Assembly (NCBI GenBank): GCA_002964805.2 | Contig: PUDQ02000001.1 | Location: 620,001-684,000 of the forward strand | Direction: 5' to 3' | DNA length: 64,000 bases | Source of the DNA: Trametes villosa | Taxonomy: Eukaryota; Basidiomycota; Agaricomycetes; Polyporales; Polyporaceae | Shown: piece after piece, positions 47,587 to 57,957 of the stretch | Layout of the letters: every line of letters starts with the position of its first letter | Numbering within the stretch: the stretch's first letter is position 1 | Notes under the pieces: generated by a model | The model's input: the letters and a program-made list of their open reading frames with translations, nothing else | What the model was told of the DNA's origin: nothing | Database searches by the model: none | Made by a program: the position numbers and the translations under genes

Positions 47587-48886
47587 TTACGCCCTCCCGC
47601 CAGTGGCGTCGCCAGTCTGGCTGGTACCGCCGCCACCAGCAGCGTCTGTGCAAGATCAAGATGAGCATGTGGGCATCATTGAGGCGAAGGGTGTACTCAC
47701 TAGAGCTCGCAGCGTTGTTAATCGTACCCCCCGCGTTGTACACGTCCCCGCCGTTGGCGGGGCCCGCCGCGCCGGTGTAGGCGTTACCGCCAGGGCCGAG
47801 GCCGTTGCCGTTACCACCGTCAGCGTCACCCGAGAAGGTAGTACCACCACCACCAGCGGCGTCTACATGATAGGCGTCAGTGGGCGGCCGCAAGCGAACA
47901 AAGTACGGTACGCACTACCGCCCTCGTTGTCGAGAGTGCCTTGGTTGTCTACCTCGTTGACGGTGCTACCACCGGACACATCGCTGGTTGCACCGCTGTA
48001 CGCGTTACCACCAGCGGTGCCGTTGTCCCCCGCCCGCCTACGGATCCCCGCGGGGATTGCGGGGCCGCTGGCGTCACCGCCCTGGGCACTGCCGCTCTCC
48101 GAGAAGCCACCGCCACCGGCGTTGTCTATGTATAACATAAGATAAACGTGGATGAGCCATAGTGCAGACAAGACTTACTCGCGCCGGTGTTGGTCACGGC
48201 CGCTGCGCCGTCGCCATCAGTGTTGGTGTTACCCTCCTGTGTGTTAACGACATCGCCGCCGGTAGCAGCGCCAGTAGCCCCCGTGTAGGCGTTGCCACCA
48301 GGGCCATGGCCATCGCCACTGCCGCCATTGGCAAATCCGCTGAAGGAGGAGCCACCGCCGCCACCAGGGTCTGCAACAGGTTGTCAGCAAGGCTCACAAA
48401 TTCACAGAAAGGTCACTTACTGGAGCCTGCAGCGTTGGTAACGGTACCATCCTGAGCCTCGTTGTAGACTGCGCCGCCGGAGGCGGAGCTCGCGGCGCCA
48501 GAGTACGCGTTGCCACCTGCCGTCTTGTCGTCGCCGGCACGCTTGGTCTTGTGTGCGGCGGCGGGCACGGCAGCGGCCTGGACGGGCGCATCGCCCTGCT
48601 GAGCCTGGACCTTCGCCTGCCTCATCGCCTGGGTGCGGTGGACGGGGTCGTTTGACGGCTGTGGGGAAGGCGGTTGGGGAACGCTGCCGCCAAAGATGCC
48701 GCTGAGGAAGCCACCAGCCGGGCCAGGGACCGCAGGGGTGTCGGCGCGGATGACGTGAGGTACAGAGGCAGCGTTCTCTGGGTGAGAGATAGCATTGTCG
48801 AGCTGGGGAGGAGCCGGAGCACCCGAAACGAGCGTGGGGCTGACTGCCGCAGCGAGGAGAGAAAACGCGATGACGGGGCTACGCAT
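47587..48886 (-). CDS. secreted cysteine-free Gly/Asn repeat protein, copy 2
   Basis: Five exons (48421-48886, 48179-48370, 47916-48125, 47701-47862, 47587-47645) code 362 residues; every intron is phase 1 with the leftover base A. Residues 1-22 are a signal peptide (MRSPVIAFSLLAAAVSPTLV). A pro-region follows, ending in HKTKR, a Kex2-type site, directly before AGDDKTAGGNAYSGAAS. Four repeat modules follow, one per exon, each around GGNAY(S/T)GA: modules 1 and 3 are preceded by KR or RRR; modules 2 and 4 start with five or more Gly and FSGxAxGG. The last exon is a short tail ending GGRA. No cysteine is seen. Not a hydrophobin. Function unknown; a Kex2-processed secreted peptide precursor or wall protein is the best guess. 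Tandem duplicate of 49539-50824. Confidence 0.82.
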
Positions 48887-49000
48887 GTTGCTGGCGGTAG
48901 GAGGTGTCGACGGGTAGGTCCTGCGGGCGATTAGACGAGACTAGACTAGACGAGTGAGAGAGGGAAGGAGGAATGGGGCATGACGCTGTTTCCTTGAGGT

Positions 49001-49010
49001 TTATATACTC
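49001..49010 (-). promoter_or_regulatory. TATA box of repeat protein copy 2
   Basis: GAGTATATAA on the minus strand, about 115 nt upstream of the ATG at 48886; the paralogue has a TATA box at an equivalent distance. Confidence 0.6.
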
Positions 49011-49460
49011 ACCTCAGGACACATTCAAAGCCCGCCATGCCTTCTCAAGGATGCCGCCAGAGATCGACGATGGCCAACCGAAGTTGGCTGCATTTGGGCT
49101 GGTAATAACCTAATGCGGATATGCCCTTTTAGACGCCCGTGGGCGAGATGGTTCATTCATTGTCTTGGGCGTCTGCTGAACGCAATCGACCGTGTCGAGC
49201 GTGATGACGGGGGCTTCTCAAGCAGCATGCGGCGCACATATCTGCCCGATGCCTCCACGAGATGTGATCCCTCAACTGAACACGACGATCGACCTCCGCT
49301 CAACAATGCATTTCGTTGGGTCCACTGGCAGTGTGTGCGGTTTCCTGACTTTCCCGTCTGACAATTTCCGTGTCTTGCTGCATTTGATCTCAAATCATAG
49401 TGTAGAAATCGTCACGGCTACTTTTTCTCCCGTAGATGCGATCGTGAACGATTTTGCTTC

Positions 49461-49505
49461 AGAGAACGTGGGTATAGGCTGTAGACCACCTAATAGATAC
49501 TACGA
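49461..49505. repeat. duplicated 3' flank (pair with 47503-47549)
   Basis: Both begin AGAGAACGTGGGTAT and share GGCTGT, ACCACCT and ATAGATACT in order. Each lies about 35-80 nt past the stop codon of its repeat-protein gene, so the duplication included the 3' UTR. Confidence 0.75.
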
Positions 49506-49538
49506 AAATCGTGACGACCCCCATCACCCGACACCTCC

Positions 49539-50824
49539 TTAAGCCCTTCCACCGTTGGCATCACCAGTCTGGCTAACGCCGCCGCCGCCGCCAGTGTCTG
49601 GGAAGCATGGAGGTTAGTGTCAATCTTGCAAAGAGGTGCAATATGTACTCACTAGGGGCAGCGGTGTCCGCAGCGTTGTTGATCGTACCAGCAGAGTTGT
49701 ACACGAAACCGCCAGTGGCAGGACCCGATGCGCCGCTGTACGCGTTACCGCCAGGGCCGCGGCCGTTGCCGTTACCGCCGTCAGCGTCACCCGAGAAGGT
49801 CGTCCCGGCACCGCCCGCGGCGTCTTTACGATATGTCAGCAAATAGCCGTGAGTGAATGAAGTACGATACCTACTACCGCCATCGTTGTTGAGGGTGCCG
49901 TCCTGGTCTGCCGCATTGACGGTGTTACCACCGGACACATCGCTGGTAGCACCGCTGTACGCGTTACCACCGGCGGTGCCGTTGTCCCCGGCCCGCCTAC
50001 GGATGTCGGAGGGAACCTGCGGCCCCGCGGCGTTTCCACCCTCGGCACTGCCGCTCTCGGAGAGGCCGCCACCACCTGCGTTGTCTACAGCAGCGAATAA
50101 GCTCGAAGCGTGTGATACTAACGATAGCAAGACTCACTAGCGTTGGTGTTGGTCATGGTCGCTGCGTCCCCGTTGTCGCCGGTGTTCTGCTGGATGTTGA
50201 CTACGCTGCCGCCACGGGAAGCACCAGTAGCACCCGTGTAGGCGTTGCCGCCAGGACCGTGGCCTTCACCGTTGCCGCCATAGGCAAATCCGCTGAAGGA
50301 GGAGCCACCGCCGCCACCAGGGTCTGCAACGTGTCGTCAGCAAAGCCCACGAATCCGCATAGAGGACACGTACTAGAGCCTGCAGCATTGCTGAGAGTGC
50401 CGCGGTCAGCCTCGTTAACCACGTCACCACCGGAGGATTCGCTCGCGGCGCCAGAGTAGGCGTTACCACCCGCCGTGTTCTGATCACCAGCACGCTTGGC
50501 TTTGTGAGCCACGGCGGGAACCGCGGCGGCCTTGACGGAGCCCTGGCCCTGCTGGGCCTGGGCCTTGGCCTGCCTCATCGCCTCAGTACGGTGAACCGGG
50601 TCGTCAGTACGGTCGGCCGCCTTGGGCGGGGTGGGGGCAGCACCAACGACGGCGTCAAGTGGGGCGGGGACAGCGGGAATAGTGCGGACGACGTGAGCCA
50701 TAGAAGCGGCATTCTCAGTGTGTGCGATAGCGTTGTTGAGCTGAGGAGACGCCGGGGCACCCGAAACGAGAGTGGGGCTGACTGCGGCAGCGAGGAGAGA
50801 GAACGCGATGACGGGGCTACGCAT
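49539..50824 (-). CDS. secreted cysteine-free Gly/Asn repeat protein, copy 1
   Basis: Paralogue of 47587-48886 with the same architecture: exons 50374-50824, 50138-50323, 49875-50084, 49653-49823, 49539-49597, all introns phase 1, coding 358 residues. Exon 3 is exactly 210 nt in both copies. Signal peptide MRSPVIAFSLLAAAVSPTLV, pro-region ending HKAKR before AGDQNTAGGNAYSGAAS, then module 2 (GGGGGSSFSGFAYGGNGEG), module 3 after IRRR (AGDNGTAGGNAYSGATSDVS), module 4 (TTFSGDADGGNGNG) and the GGRA tail. Repeats differ mainly in the spacer between GG and the Asn-rich end. No cysteine is seen. TATA box at 50932-50937. Function unknown; see findings. Confidence 0.82.
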
Positions 50825-50931
50825 GTTGGCGGCGGTAGAGGTGTCGACGGGAGAGTCCTGTGGAAGAGACGAGGCCAGAAGAGTGAGAGGGAAGACGGTG
50901 GATGGCGATTTCGCAGCACCCAGACAGAGCT

Positions 50932-50937
50932 TATATA
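50932..50937 (-). promoter_or_regulatory. TATA box of repeat protein copy 1
   Basis: TATATAAG-type box on the minus strand, about 108 nt upstream of the ATG at 50824. Confidence 0.6.
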
Positions 50938-51906
50938 ATGCCCGCCAGGGAACATTTCGCGTCCCGCCGCATCTTCTCGGGCTCAAGGCAAAGGATCGAA
51001 CGTGGTGGCTGGTGCTCGCGCTTGATGAGGGTTGTCCCAGATCGCTTCCGGGGATTTCTCACCAGGCGCTTCACGCGGTGGTGGTGAAGGAGCGACGGCG
51101 CCACTTGGTTTCTGTGGGAAGCCTGCTGGGAGCACACTGGATCGTCACACTTCAATACAGGCGTATGCCAATGTTCAGTTGACGTAGAAGCCACATACCT
51201 GATGTCACAACCGCCCGGTATGGCCGAGAGCCGGACAGAACACTGGCACAACGAGGCTCAGAGCGAACTTGAAGTAGCACTGCTAGATAGGCGGGTTTAG
51301 AGACGAGCACGAGAGGGCAATATTGTTAGTCGATGAGCTGAGCAAGGAGGCGCGGGTGGCGTATGGAGAGGCATTCATGATGTGCGGAGCGCGAGCAGCA
51401 GGGCCTTCTATTCCAGTGGCATTGGATGTCGCATAGCTCCCGCTTCTTGTGACGGAGAAGTGAGCCGATAAGAAGGAGTCGCCGTCGTGGCCCGTGGGCG
51501 ATTGCGTGCCACGCGGCGCGCGTCGTGCGCTGGCCTCGACGATGCAACTGGACACCCTGAGCGCATCGATGAGTGGATTTGCGGTCGTGTGCTGACTTTA
51601 TGACGGCATGCAGAGATCTAGAGTCAAGGTCCTTCGTTTGGGCGAGGATCGGGACTGAGTTGAAGTGAAGTGAGACGCCGAACTGTAGGGCCGCGATTAG
51701 CGCCCGCCGCGGCCTTAGTCAGCATGCGGTGGCTAAGTTGTGACATACGTGTCACAATAGTTTGTTTAGCCTGAGAAGATGGGAAGACACACCGTCCAGC
51801 CTGCGTCCCGCCGCAGCACCCACTCAGGCTCATGCTCTAGTACACACAGTCCGCGCCGCAAGCTTTGTGGCCCAGAAACAACCTCTCCCTCCGACCAGAG
51901 AGAGCC
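50938..51906. other. intergenic, no gene seen
   Basis: Divergent region between repeat protein copy 1 and the RING gene. Short frames (51283-51555 minus, 50772-51182 plus) have no support. Confidence 0.45.
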
Positions 51907-53293
51907 ATGGATACCCGGGCGTCTCTCAGCGGCGCCCCTGGGGATGAATACGACGCGCTTCCCGATCCGTTCGAAGGCGTCGACTTCGACCAAATCCCAG
52001 AATTGTGTGACACGGCGGGGCAAAGCTCGGATTACGATCAGTACTTTGATGACCTAGATCCAAGCGAATTGGACGGCGTCCCCCACCTGGGACCTCTGCC
52101 GTCGACAGGCGCCGCCTCCGGACCACGCCCTCGGAGCCAGCTCCCCCCGCCAGCTCCCCCGGTTTCGGTTCCGGCGCAGGCTGCCTCGGCGGCGAACAGG
52201 GAAGCGCACACTGGCGAACAAACCAATGGGAACCCGGCCCCGGAGTCCCAGGTCCAGGGCAGCGTCGCGTCGACACAGTACGAATTTGATGAAATAGACG
52301 AAACGTTCCTGCAGGAGGCCACCGTGATAGAACAGGCGGCCCTAGGCCACGAACGGGGTAGGATGCATGCGCGCAGCCATCTTCCCTACACTAGCTCACC
52401 AACCCTCCAGGAAATGCCCGTCCCAGCTCGGCAGCTCAACATGCGGCAAGTAGCCGAAGACAGTGTATGTCAACTTTGACCCTCCTCCGCTCGCATCGCT
52501 CTAATTCGGACCCTCTGCCCCAAAGCGGTCGCCAGCCTCGCCGCGTCCAACCGGACGTCACAGCGAAGCTCCTTCAAGCGGAAGCGATCGGACGTGTCCA
52601 GCGCCCCGGGCACCCCGTCCAAACGCAGCAAGTTCAGCAGGACAAAATCGAGGGAGGCGCCCGTGGACCCCCACGCTTCCGCCCGCAAGGTCCTCGATGG
52701 CATGGAGGAAGAGCTCACGTGCCCAATGTGCGTACGGCCTTTGTATCACTATCCAGCACGACATATGCTGACCGCTCTCGTAGATGCTATGAGCTCCTGT
52801 AAGTTCGAGTTCCTCCAGCTGTGCGGAGTTGGCGGCTAATAATGAAACAGAGTTATCGCCTACTCCACGAACCCGTGCGGCCATTCATGCTGCGGCACAT
52901 GCCTCCTGGAGTGGATCAAGGCCTCCCGCTCGGTACGTCCCACTCATCAGCAGTGTACCGCGCGCCCTTCTGAGTGTTTCCTTCGTAGAAGCCGCCCCCG
53001 AACCACGAGCCCAAGTGTCCCATCTGCCGCACGAAGCTACAGAGCTCCCGCCCAGCCATCCCGAACATCGCCATGGACAACCTCGTGCAGCGATACGTCT
53101 CCGGCGCAGCGGAAGTAGGGAAGGTGGACTGGCAGCCGACCGGCGACCGCTACCAGGCGTTCGTTGCACGCAAAGAGTGAGTGCACGCCGCCCTCTTCTC
53201 CCGCTCCCTGCTCACCCGCCTGTGATCTCTGCAGGCAATCTGCGACGTTGTCTGCGCAGTTTGCGCAGCTGCAAAACGCGGTTCCGGCCGCGG

Positions 53294-53325
<32 letters not shown>

Positions 53326-53424
53326 TTCTGGGGGCCGCCGGCACAGTGGGCGCCCGTGATGATAGAGGACGACGAATCCTCAGGAAGTGAGTTCGGCGAC
53401 GGGCTCAGTGACGAAGGCGCATGA
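51907..53424 (+). CDS. RING-type E3 ubiquitin ligase
   Basis: Exons 51907-52462, 52526-52731, 52794-52798, 52851-52932, 52989-53176, 53235-53424 code 408 residues. The N-terminal half is acidic and Pro-rich and looks disordered (FDQIPELCD, YEFDEIDETFLQEA). A basic patch with an NLS look (SFKRKRSDVS) precedes the RING: CPMC, then NPCGHSCCGTCLLEW and KCPICRTKL, a C3HC4 zinc-binding pattern that recruits E2. A 5-nt micro-exon (52794-52798) is needed to join CPMC to VIAYSTNPCGH in frame. After the RING come NIAMDNLVQRYV and a C-terminal run of nine Asp (53296-53322). A nuclear ubiquitin ligase is inferred from the motifs. Confidence 0.82.
53296..53322 (+). repeat. (GAC)9 trinucleotide repeat
   Basis: Nine perfect GAC triplets coding nine Asp in the RING gene; likely length-variable. 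Confidence 0.95.
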
Positions 53425-53882
53425 GACCTTGCCGTACCGCGCGACGGATGCTCTGCAAGGTCGCAAGGGCGGTCCGAGGTGGAGGACTGGGAGAACAGAT
53501 CACGCTTTGGAGACGATGAAGCACACGGATGTAGCACTAACCAGGTCTCGGTGGAGCGGAGTACGGATCTCGCATTGTAGCATAGACTTTTCTTGGACTC
53601 GCTTCGTACCCACACTATCTATTCGCACGCTCTTCGTGGTCATCTCAATGGTCATTGCAACGCTCGGATCTGGTCGTGGCATACATGCGGTCGTGTACAA
53701 AGGTGTGGTCGGTGTCCGAGGACTGCGGGCGATACAGACAAAACAAGACAAGCAGAAGAGTAATCGATGCAGGATGTGGGAACAACAAACGGGCTCGGCG
53801 CTGCCGGCAGGAATTCAAATCCAGAGATGAGAGTCCGCAACAGGGCTACAGATATGGGGTAAGGATGGCATGCAGCGGCGGT
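53425..53882. other. convergent intergenic region
   Basis: 3' ends of the RING gene and the membrane-protein gene face each other. No gene seen. Confidence 0.5.
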
Positions 53883-55910
53883 TCACGGCTCGAGGGTGAG
53901 ATCGAACCGGTCGCTCGTCTCCACACCGTCAAGCCTGAAGAGCTGGATGCTGTTCTTCAATGACCCCGCTGGTGTCGGAGCGACGGCCTTCCCGTCCACG
54001 GACGCGCGGAGCTCCTTCACGGCAGCGGCGGCCTGCAGAAGCACGACCGGGCCTTCCCGGCTCTGAGGCGGAAGGATTACCGACAGCACGCTGCGTGGGG
54101 GTAATTCAACCTCGCGAACATTGGGCGGGAGTTCCGTGGCGTATTGCGGGGCAGGTGCGGCAACGTCGGATGTGTCCTCTTCGCGCACCTCTTCCACCGC
54201 GGCAGCAACGACGTCAGGCTCGGGACCGTTCGCCTGCGGTTGGTCCTCAGGGACATCACGGCCCTCGAGCCTCTCGCCAGAGGACTTCGGCGTAGCAGGA
54301 GGGGCGGTCTTCAGCAGCGCCAGGCCGAGTAGGCCAGATATCCGCCGCGTGACGGACTCGCCCACGAAGCGGACCGCGAGGGCCCTAACGAAGACGCTCC
54401 AGAACCAGAACACGACGTTGATGATCATGTGCAGATACCGGCGGATGAGGTGGGGAGATCGGTGGGGAATGAGGGCCGAGGACGCCGGGCGCCGCCGCCG
54501 GTAGGCCTCCCGTTGCTTCCCAGGGGTACGGGGAGCCGGCGAGATAGGCGGGGACGGGGTCCTGGATTGACGCGCCTCCTTAGCAAGAGGTGTCACCGTG
54601 CGAGGAATTGGTGGCGAGGCGGGAGGTGTCGGAAGGGTGTGCGCGACCGGGGTTTCCATGCGTACGGCGGCCTCCTTGTACGGCGTGAGCAGAGCTGAAT
54701 GCGCGACGTCTCCGTTGACGGGAACCTTCTGGATCGGGGCCACGACGAGCTCGTAACCAGGCAGTCCAACCAAAGCAAGGCGGTCCTTCCCCGCGAAGGG
54801 CTCGGCCACTACTTCCACCGTGCGCATATCGGGGGAGGAGAGCGCAAGACCGTCCCACTCCGCCGTCTCCTTGGGTAGGTCGCGAGGTCGGAGCGGGATG
54901 ACCGGGTGTTCGCCGAGCTTGTCGGACATCGGGAAAACAAAAAGATGTAGGGGCAGCTGAGCATCCGGTGGGCGACACGCGATTACAGACGTCTCGCTAT
55001 TGAAGGCGGAGACTTCACCGTTGCACAGCGCAGCGACACCCTCTAGCAGCTCCCGAGAATGTTCCAGCACGCTAAACGAGACCCTCGCAAAGGGGCTGGA
55101 CGAGTGCAGGACGATCTTGCCGTGTTCGGTGATTTTGAGCGTGGCGGAATGGCTCGCCACAAATACGAGCGGCCTCAGGACATTCGGCTCGCGCGCATAG
55201 GTGCGTGGCGACAGCACCATCGCAAGGCCTTCGCTCCCATCGCGTACATGGCTCAAAGTGGGCAGACTGGCGGGGAGAATGGGTCAGACAAGTAGCCGCA
55301 TGCAATCGGCAGACAAGACATACCCAGACAGGTTCCACGACCAGCACACCCAAGCCTCCGGATCCGTCAGATGCCCCAGGACCCGCTCACCGGGGAAAGC
55401 GTGCGTGCGGTACGTGCCATCCTCTGAGATGTTCCAGCCCTCACGCAAGTCGACCCCAGGCAGCCCCTTCTCGATCACAACCTCGCCGTTCCGACCAAAC
55501 TTGCCCAACCACTCGATCCGGCCCGACGCGTGCACAAGCCGATAGGTGAAGGAGAAGCGTCCGTCCGTGTATTCGCTGAGCGGGACGCGCAGGTGGACGT
55601 AGAGGGAGTTCTCCTGGGCCTCCTGTCCCTGTGCCGACGAGAACGTCCGCAGCTCTTCAGGCTGCACGCCCTCCGGTTCCAAGGACCCGAACCGCGAGGC
55701 GCCCCAGTGCCCTAGGGATCGGCCACCGGCGGGGACGTCTGACCAGAGCTCGACCTTGACCCCGTCCGCCTGCGCCTTGAGGAACGACTCGCGACTATCG
55801 AAAGTCGCGCGAAACAGGATAGACTGGGGCGTGCCGGGCGTCCCGGCAGCAGAGGGCGCAGCCTTGAGAACGGTTTGCTCCCCGAGCGCAGGCGAGAAGG
55901 TAAGCTGCAT
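53883..55910 (-). CDS. conserved-looking one-pass membrane protein, function unknown
   Basis: Two exons (55324-55910, 53883-55266) with one GT-AG phase-2 intron, coding 656 residues. The N-terminal ~195 residues look like beta-sandwich domains: FSFTYRLVHASGRIEWLGKF and the Trp-rich WVCWSWNLSG resemble carbohydrate- or glycogen-binding folds, but no family is identified. A middle Pro/Ser/Thr-rich linker with basic clusters (YRRRRPAS) precedes one hydrophobic span (MIINVVFWFWSVFVRALAV), then a Pro/Glu-rich region and a C-terminal domain (SVLSVILPPQS). No signal peptide at the start (MQLTFSPALGEQ), so the topology is unclear. Confidence 0.75.
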
Positions 55911-56343
55911 GGCTGTAGAGGAGGAGGTCGCCCGCCAGGGGTGTCAAGTACAAGGAGGAGAGAGCTCAAGCCTAGGAGCGCTGAGGTCGCCTACACAAGA
56001 GCAAACGCTAGCCGAGCCAGAGTAACGAGAGCCGCCGATTCTGATAATCAATACACACAGGTTGCCTGCAGGAGTCAACGAGGCATGGCGCAGAAGATCG
56101 CCAAACGCTCATTTGCCGGATCTGGCCGTGCCTAGAACTTACCGTCTGAACACCGGCTACAAGAGCGAAGCGGCGGCGGAGCCACTCGGAAGCGCATGAG
56201 CAACATATGGGAGGAGCAAGGAAAAGGTTGGGACGGAAATGGATTGAGAGCATGTACAACGCGGCGTGGATCCTGCTACTCAAAACGATCGGGATCTTTA
56301 CAAGTACAGATCTCATGCAAGAACCCATAGCAGTAAGTGTGTC
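55911..56343. other. intergenic, no gene seen
   Basis: Promoter of the membrane-protein gene and 3' flank of Trax. Confidence 0.5.
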
Positions 56344-57402
56344 TCAGTCGTCGTTCATGTCGTAGTCAGACTCTCGGGGCCTCTTACGCCTTGATTCTTC
56401 CCCGAATGTGTTGTGGTCGGAGACGCGTGACAACGTCTGCGCGACGAGATCGTCTAGCAGCTCGGGGGGTAGGTCGTATTCCGAGGTTCGCACGACTACC
56501 GCGTAAGCAGCTATAAGGCTTATCATGAGTTCAGTGCAATGCTAGAGATGTGTGCGCACACACCGTCTTCGATCTTTTCAAGAGATTGAGCAGTCACTGA
56601 CTGCTTTTTGCGCAGTTCTTTGAAATGCGGCGTCAATACTTCAAAATCTACAACAGAAGGCGGTAAGCGCCTGCCCTCCAAACGACAAGAGGACATCCCA
56701 CCAGCTTTACACGCGCGCACGAAGCTGCAGACATCGGTAGCTTTCTGCCTGCCACCGCGCCTGGGAATGGAAGCGATGGCGAAGCGCATCAGCTCGCCTG
56801 TTAGATCGGCGAGGCCAAGCAGGTAATCCTCCAATGAGAGGGGAAAGAACTGGCATCTCGTACGTCAGCAACGAGCAGCTTGACGAAGCAAGGTCTATTA
56901 ACTGCTCACCGGGCTGCCGTCGGCGTCGGACAGAGTGGACTGGACTTGGTCGTAGGTGATCAGAGACCTATGTTCGAGGTAATGGGCGAAGCTCAGAGCC
57001 TCAATGTACTCTTGCAAGCCGGGAGAGATATTTCTCTGGTGATGCCAGAAGCGGTCTCCGGCGAGCTCGTCGCGCAAGGCAGCGAAGAGGGCCTGTATTT
57101 CGGCCAGCTTGCCCTTTGCGCGGACGGCGGCATGGAGGCCCAGAGTGCGGTCGTCGACCTCCGCAGCATCCTCGGTGACGGTGCGGTGAAGAAGGAAGAT
57201 GAGCTTCTTAGAGAGGTTGGTGATGTCGCGGCTAGACTGCGACGGGGTTGGCGTGACACGGGCTCGCGGGGCGAGAGTGCACACCGACCTTTATGAGGCG
57301 CTCTCTGCGGTCGTTGTAGTCGTCGAGCTCCTCCCTGAACTGCTCAAAGGCGTGGACGATGGACTGTCGGGAGTCGAGCGTCCTTGCGCTCGGTGAAGTC
57401 AT
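56344..57402 (-). CDS. TSNAX: translin-associated protein X (Trax)
   Basis: Partner of translin in the C3PO endoribonuclease complex (RNA-strand removal, tRNA processing). Exons 57289-57402, 56910-57236, 56702-56849, 56564-56647, 56344-56510 code 279 residues. All-helical family blocks: FREELDDYNDRRERLIKSSR, RDITNLSKKLIFLLHR, ISPGLQEYIEALSFAHYLEH, DYLLGLADLTGELMRFAI, QSLEKIEDAAYAVVVRTSEY. The acidic active-site residues expected in Trax fall in the EIQALFAALRDEL / EYIEALSFAHYLEH and DLTGELMRFA stretches. The C-terminus ends in a basic RRKRPRE stretch, a likely NLS. An in-frame upstream ATG at 57498 would add 32 residues. Translin itself is not in this window. Confidence 0.9.
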
Positions 57403-57957
57403 GGTGGGCGGAAGAGACGCGCCGGCGCTTGTGTTGTTGATCCCGGGCGCAGATGGACTGCGGGCGATGGTTTCGAGGACGTGCCTTTGCGCTCCCATCT
57501 ATGAGAATTTGACGTTCGCTGGCCACGCATGGCATGCTGCTGTATGTCCAAAAGATTCGAGCACGCGAGAAAGCAAGACAGCGGGCGACGTGTGGTCGCC
57601 GACCGGGAGCGTGCGGGGGTGCTCGGCCAGAAACAGAGCACCGCCACGGAGGGCGGGGGCTTGGCGGGGGGCGGCAGAGGCGCTGTGGGCTCCGCCAAGC
57701 GAGTTCGCGGGGGGCGGCGTCGGGCGCCTGTTCGGCGGGCCAGGAGTCGGCGACCGGCACGGACACTGCTGCACTGCTCACTCTCTCCTGCTCGTGTGGC
57801 ACGCCCTTGTCCTCCCTGCGCCCTCTTCCCCCAGCCAGCCCTCCGTCCGACGCGCCGCTCCCAGCCTGCCCACTCCGTGTCCAGAAATACACACTCGTTA
57901 TCCTTGGCTCTCCTCCCCTCCCGCTCGCCGCCACCACCCTCGCCTCCTGCCTCCACC
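57403..57957. promoter_or_regulatory. divergent promoter region, Trax / HIT gene
   Basis: 555 bp between two divergent ATGs. Very GC-rich; large overlapping frames here are shadows. The 80 nt before 57958 are C/T-rich. Confidence 0.45.

Larger units (their letters stand above)
48887..49538. other. promoter of repeat protein copy 2 and 3' flank of copy 1
   Basis: TATA box (GAGTATATAA, minus) at 49001-49010. The 5' leader next to the ATG (48887-48925) is nearly the same as that of copy 1 (50825-50862). 49461-49505 matches the 3' flank of copy 2. Confidence 0.6.

Noticed and set aside
47587..50824. CRISPR-like or satellite array
   Set aside because: The repeats are coding modules about 60 residues long interrupted by introns, not short direct repeats with spacers.
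47587..50824. Hydrophobin genes
   Set aside because: No cysteine is seen, while hydrophobins need eight.
53780..53840. Possible tRNA B-box (GAATTCAAATCC near 53811)
   Set aside because: No matching A-box or cloverleaf could be formed around it.
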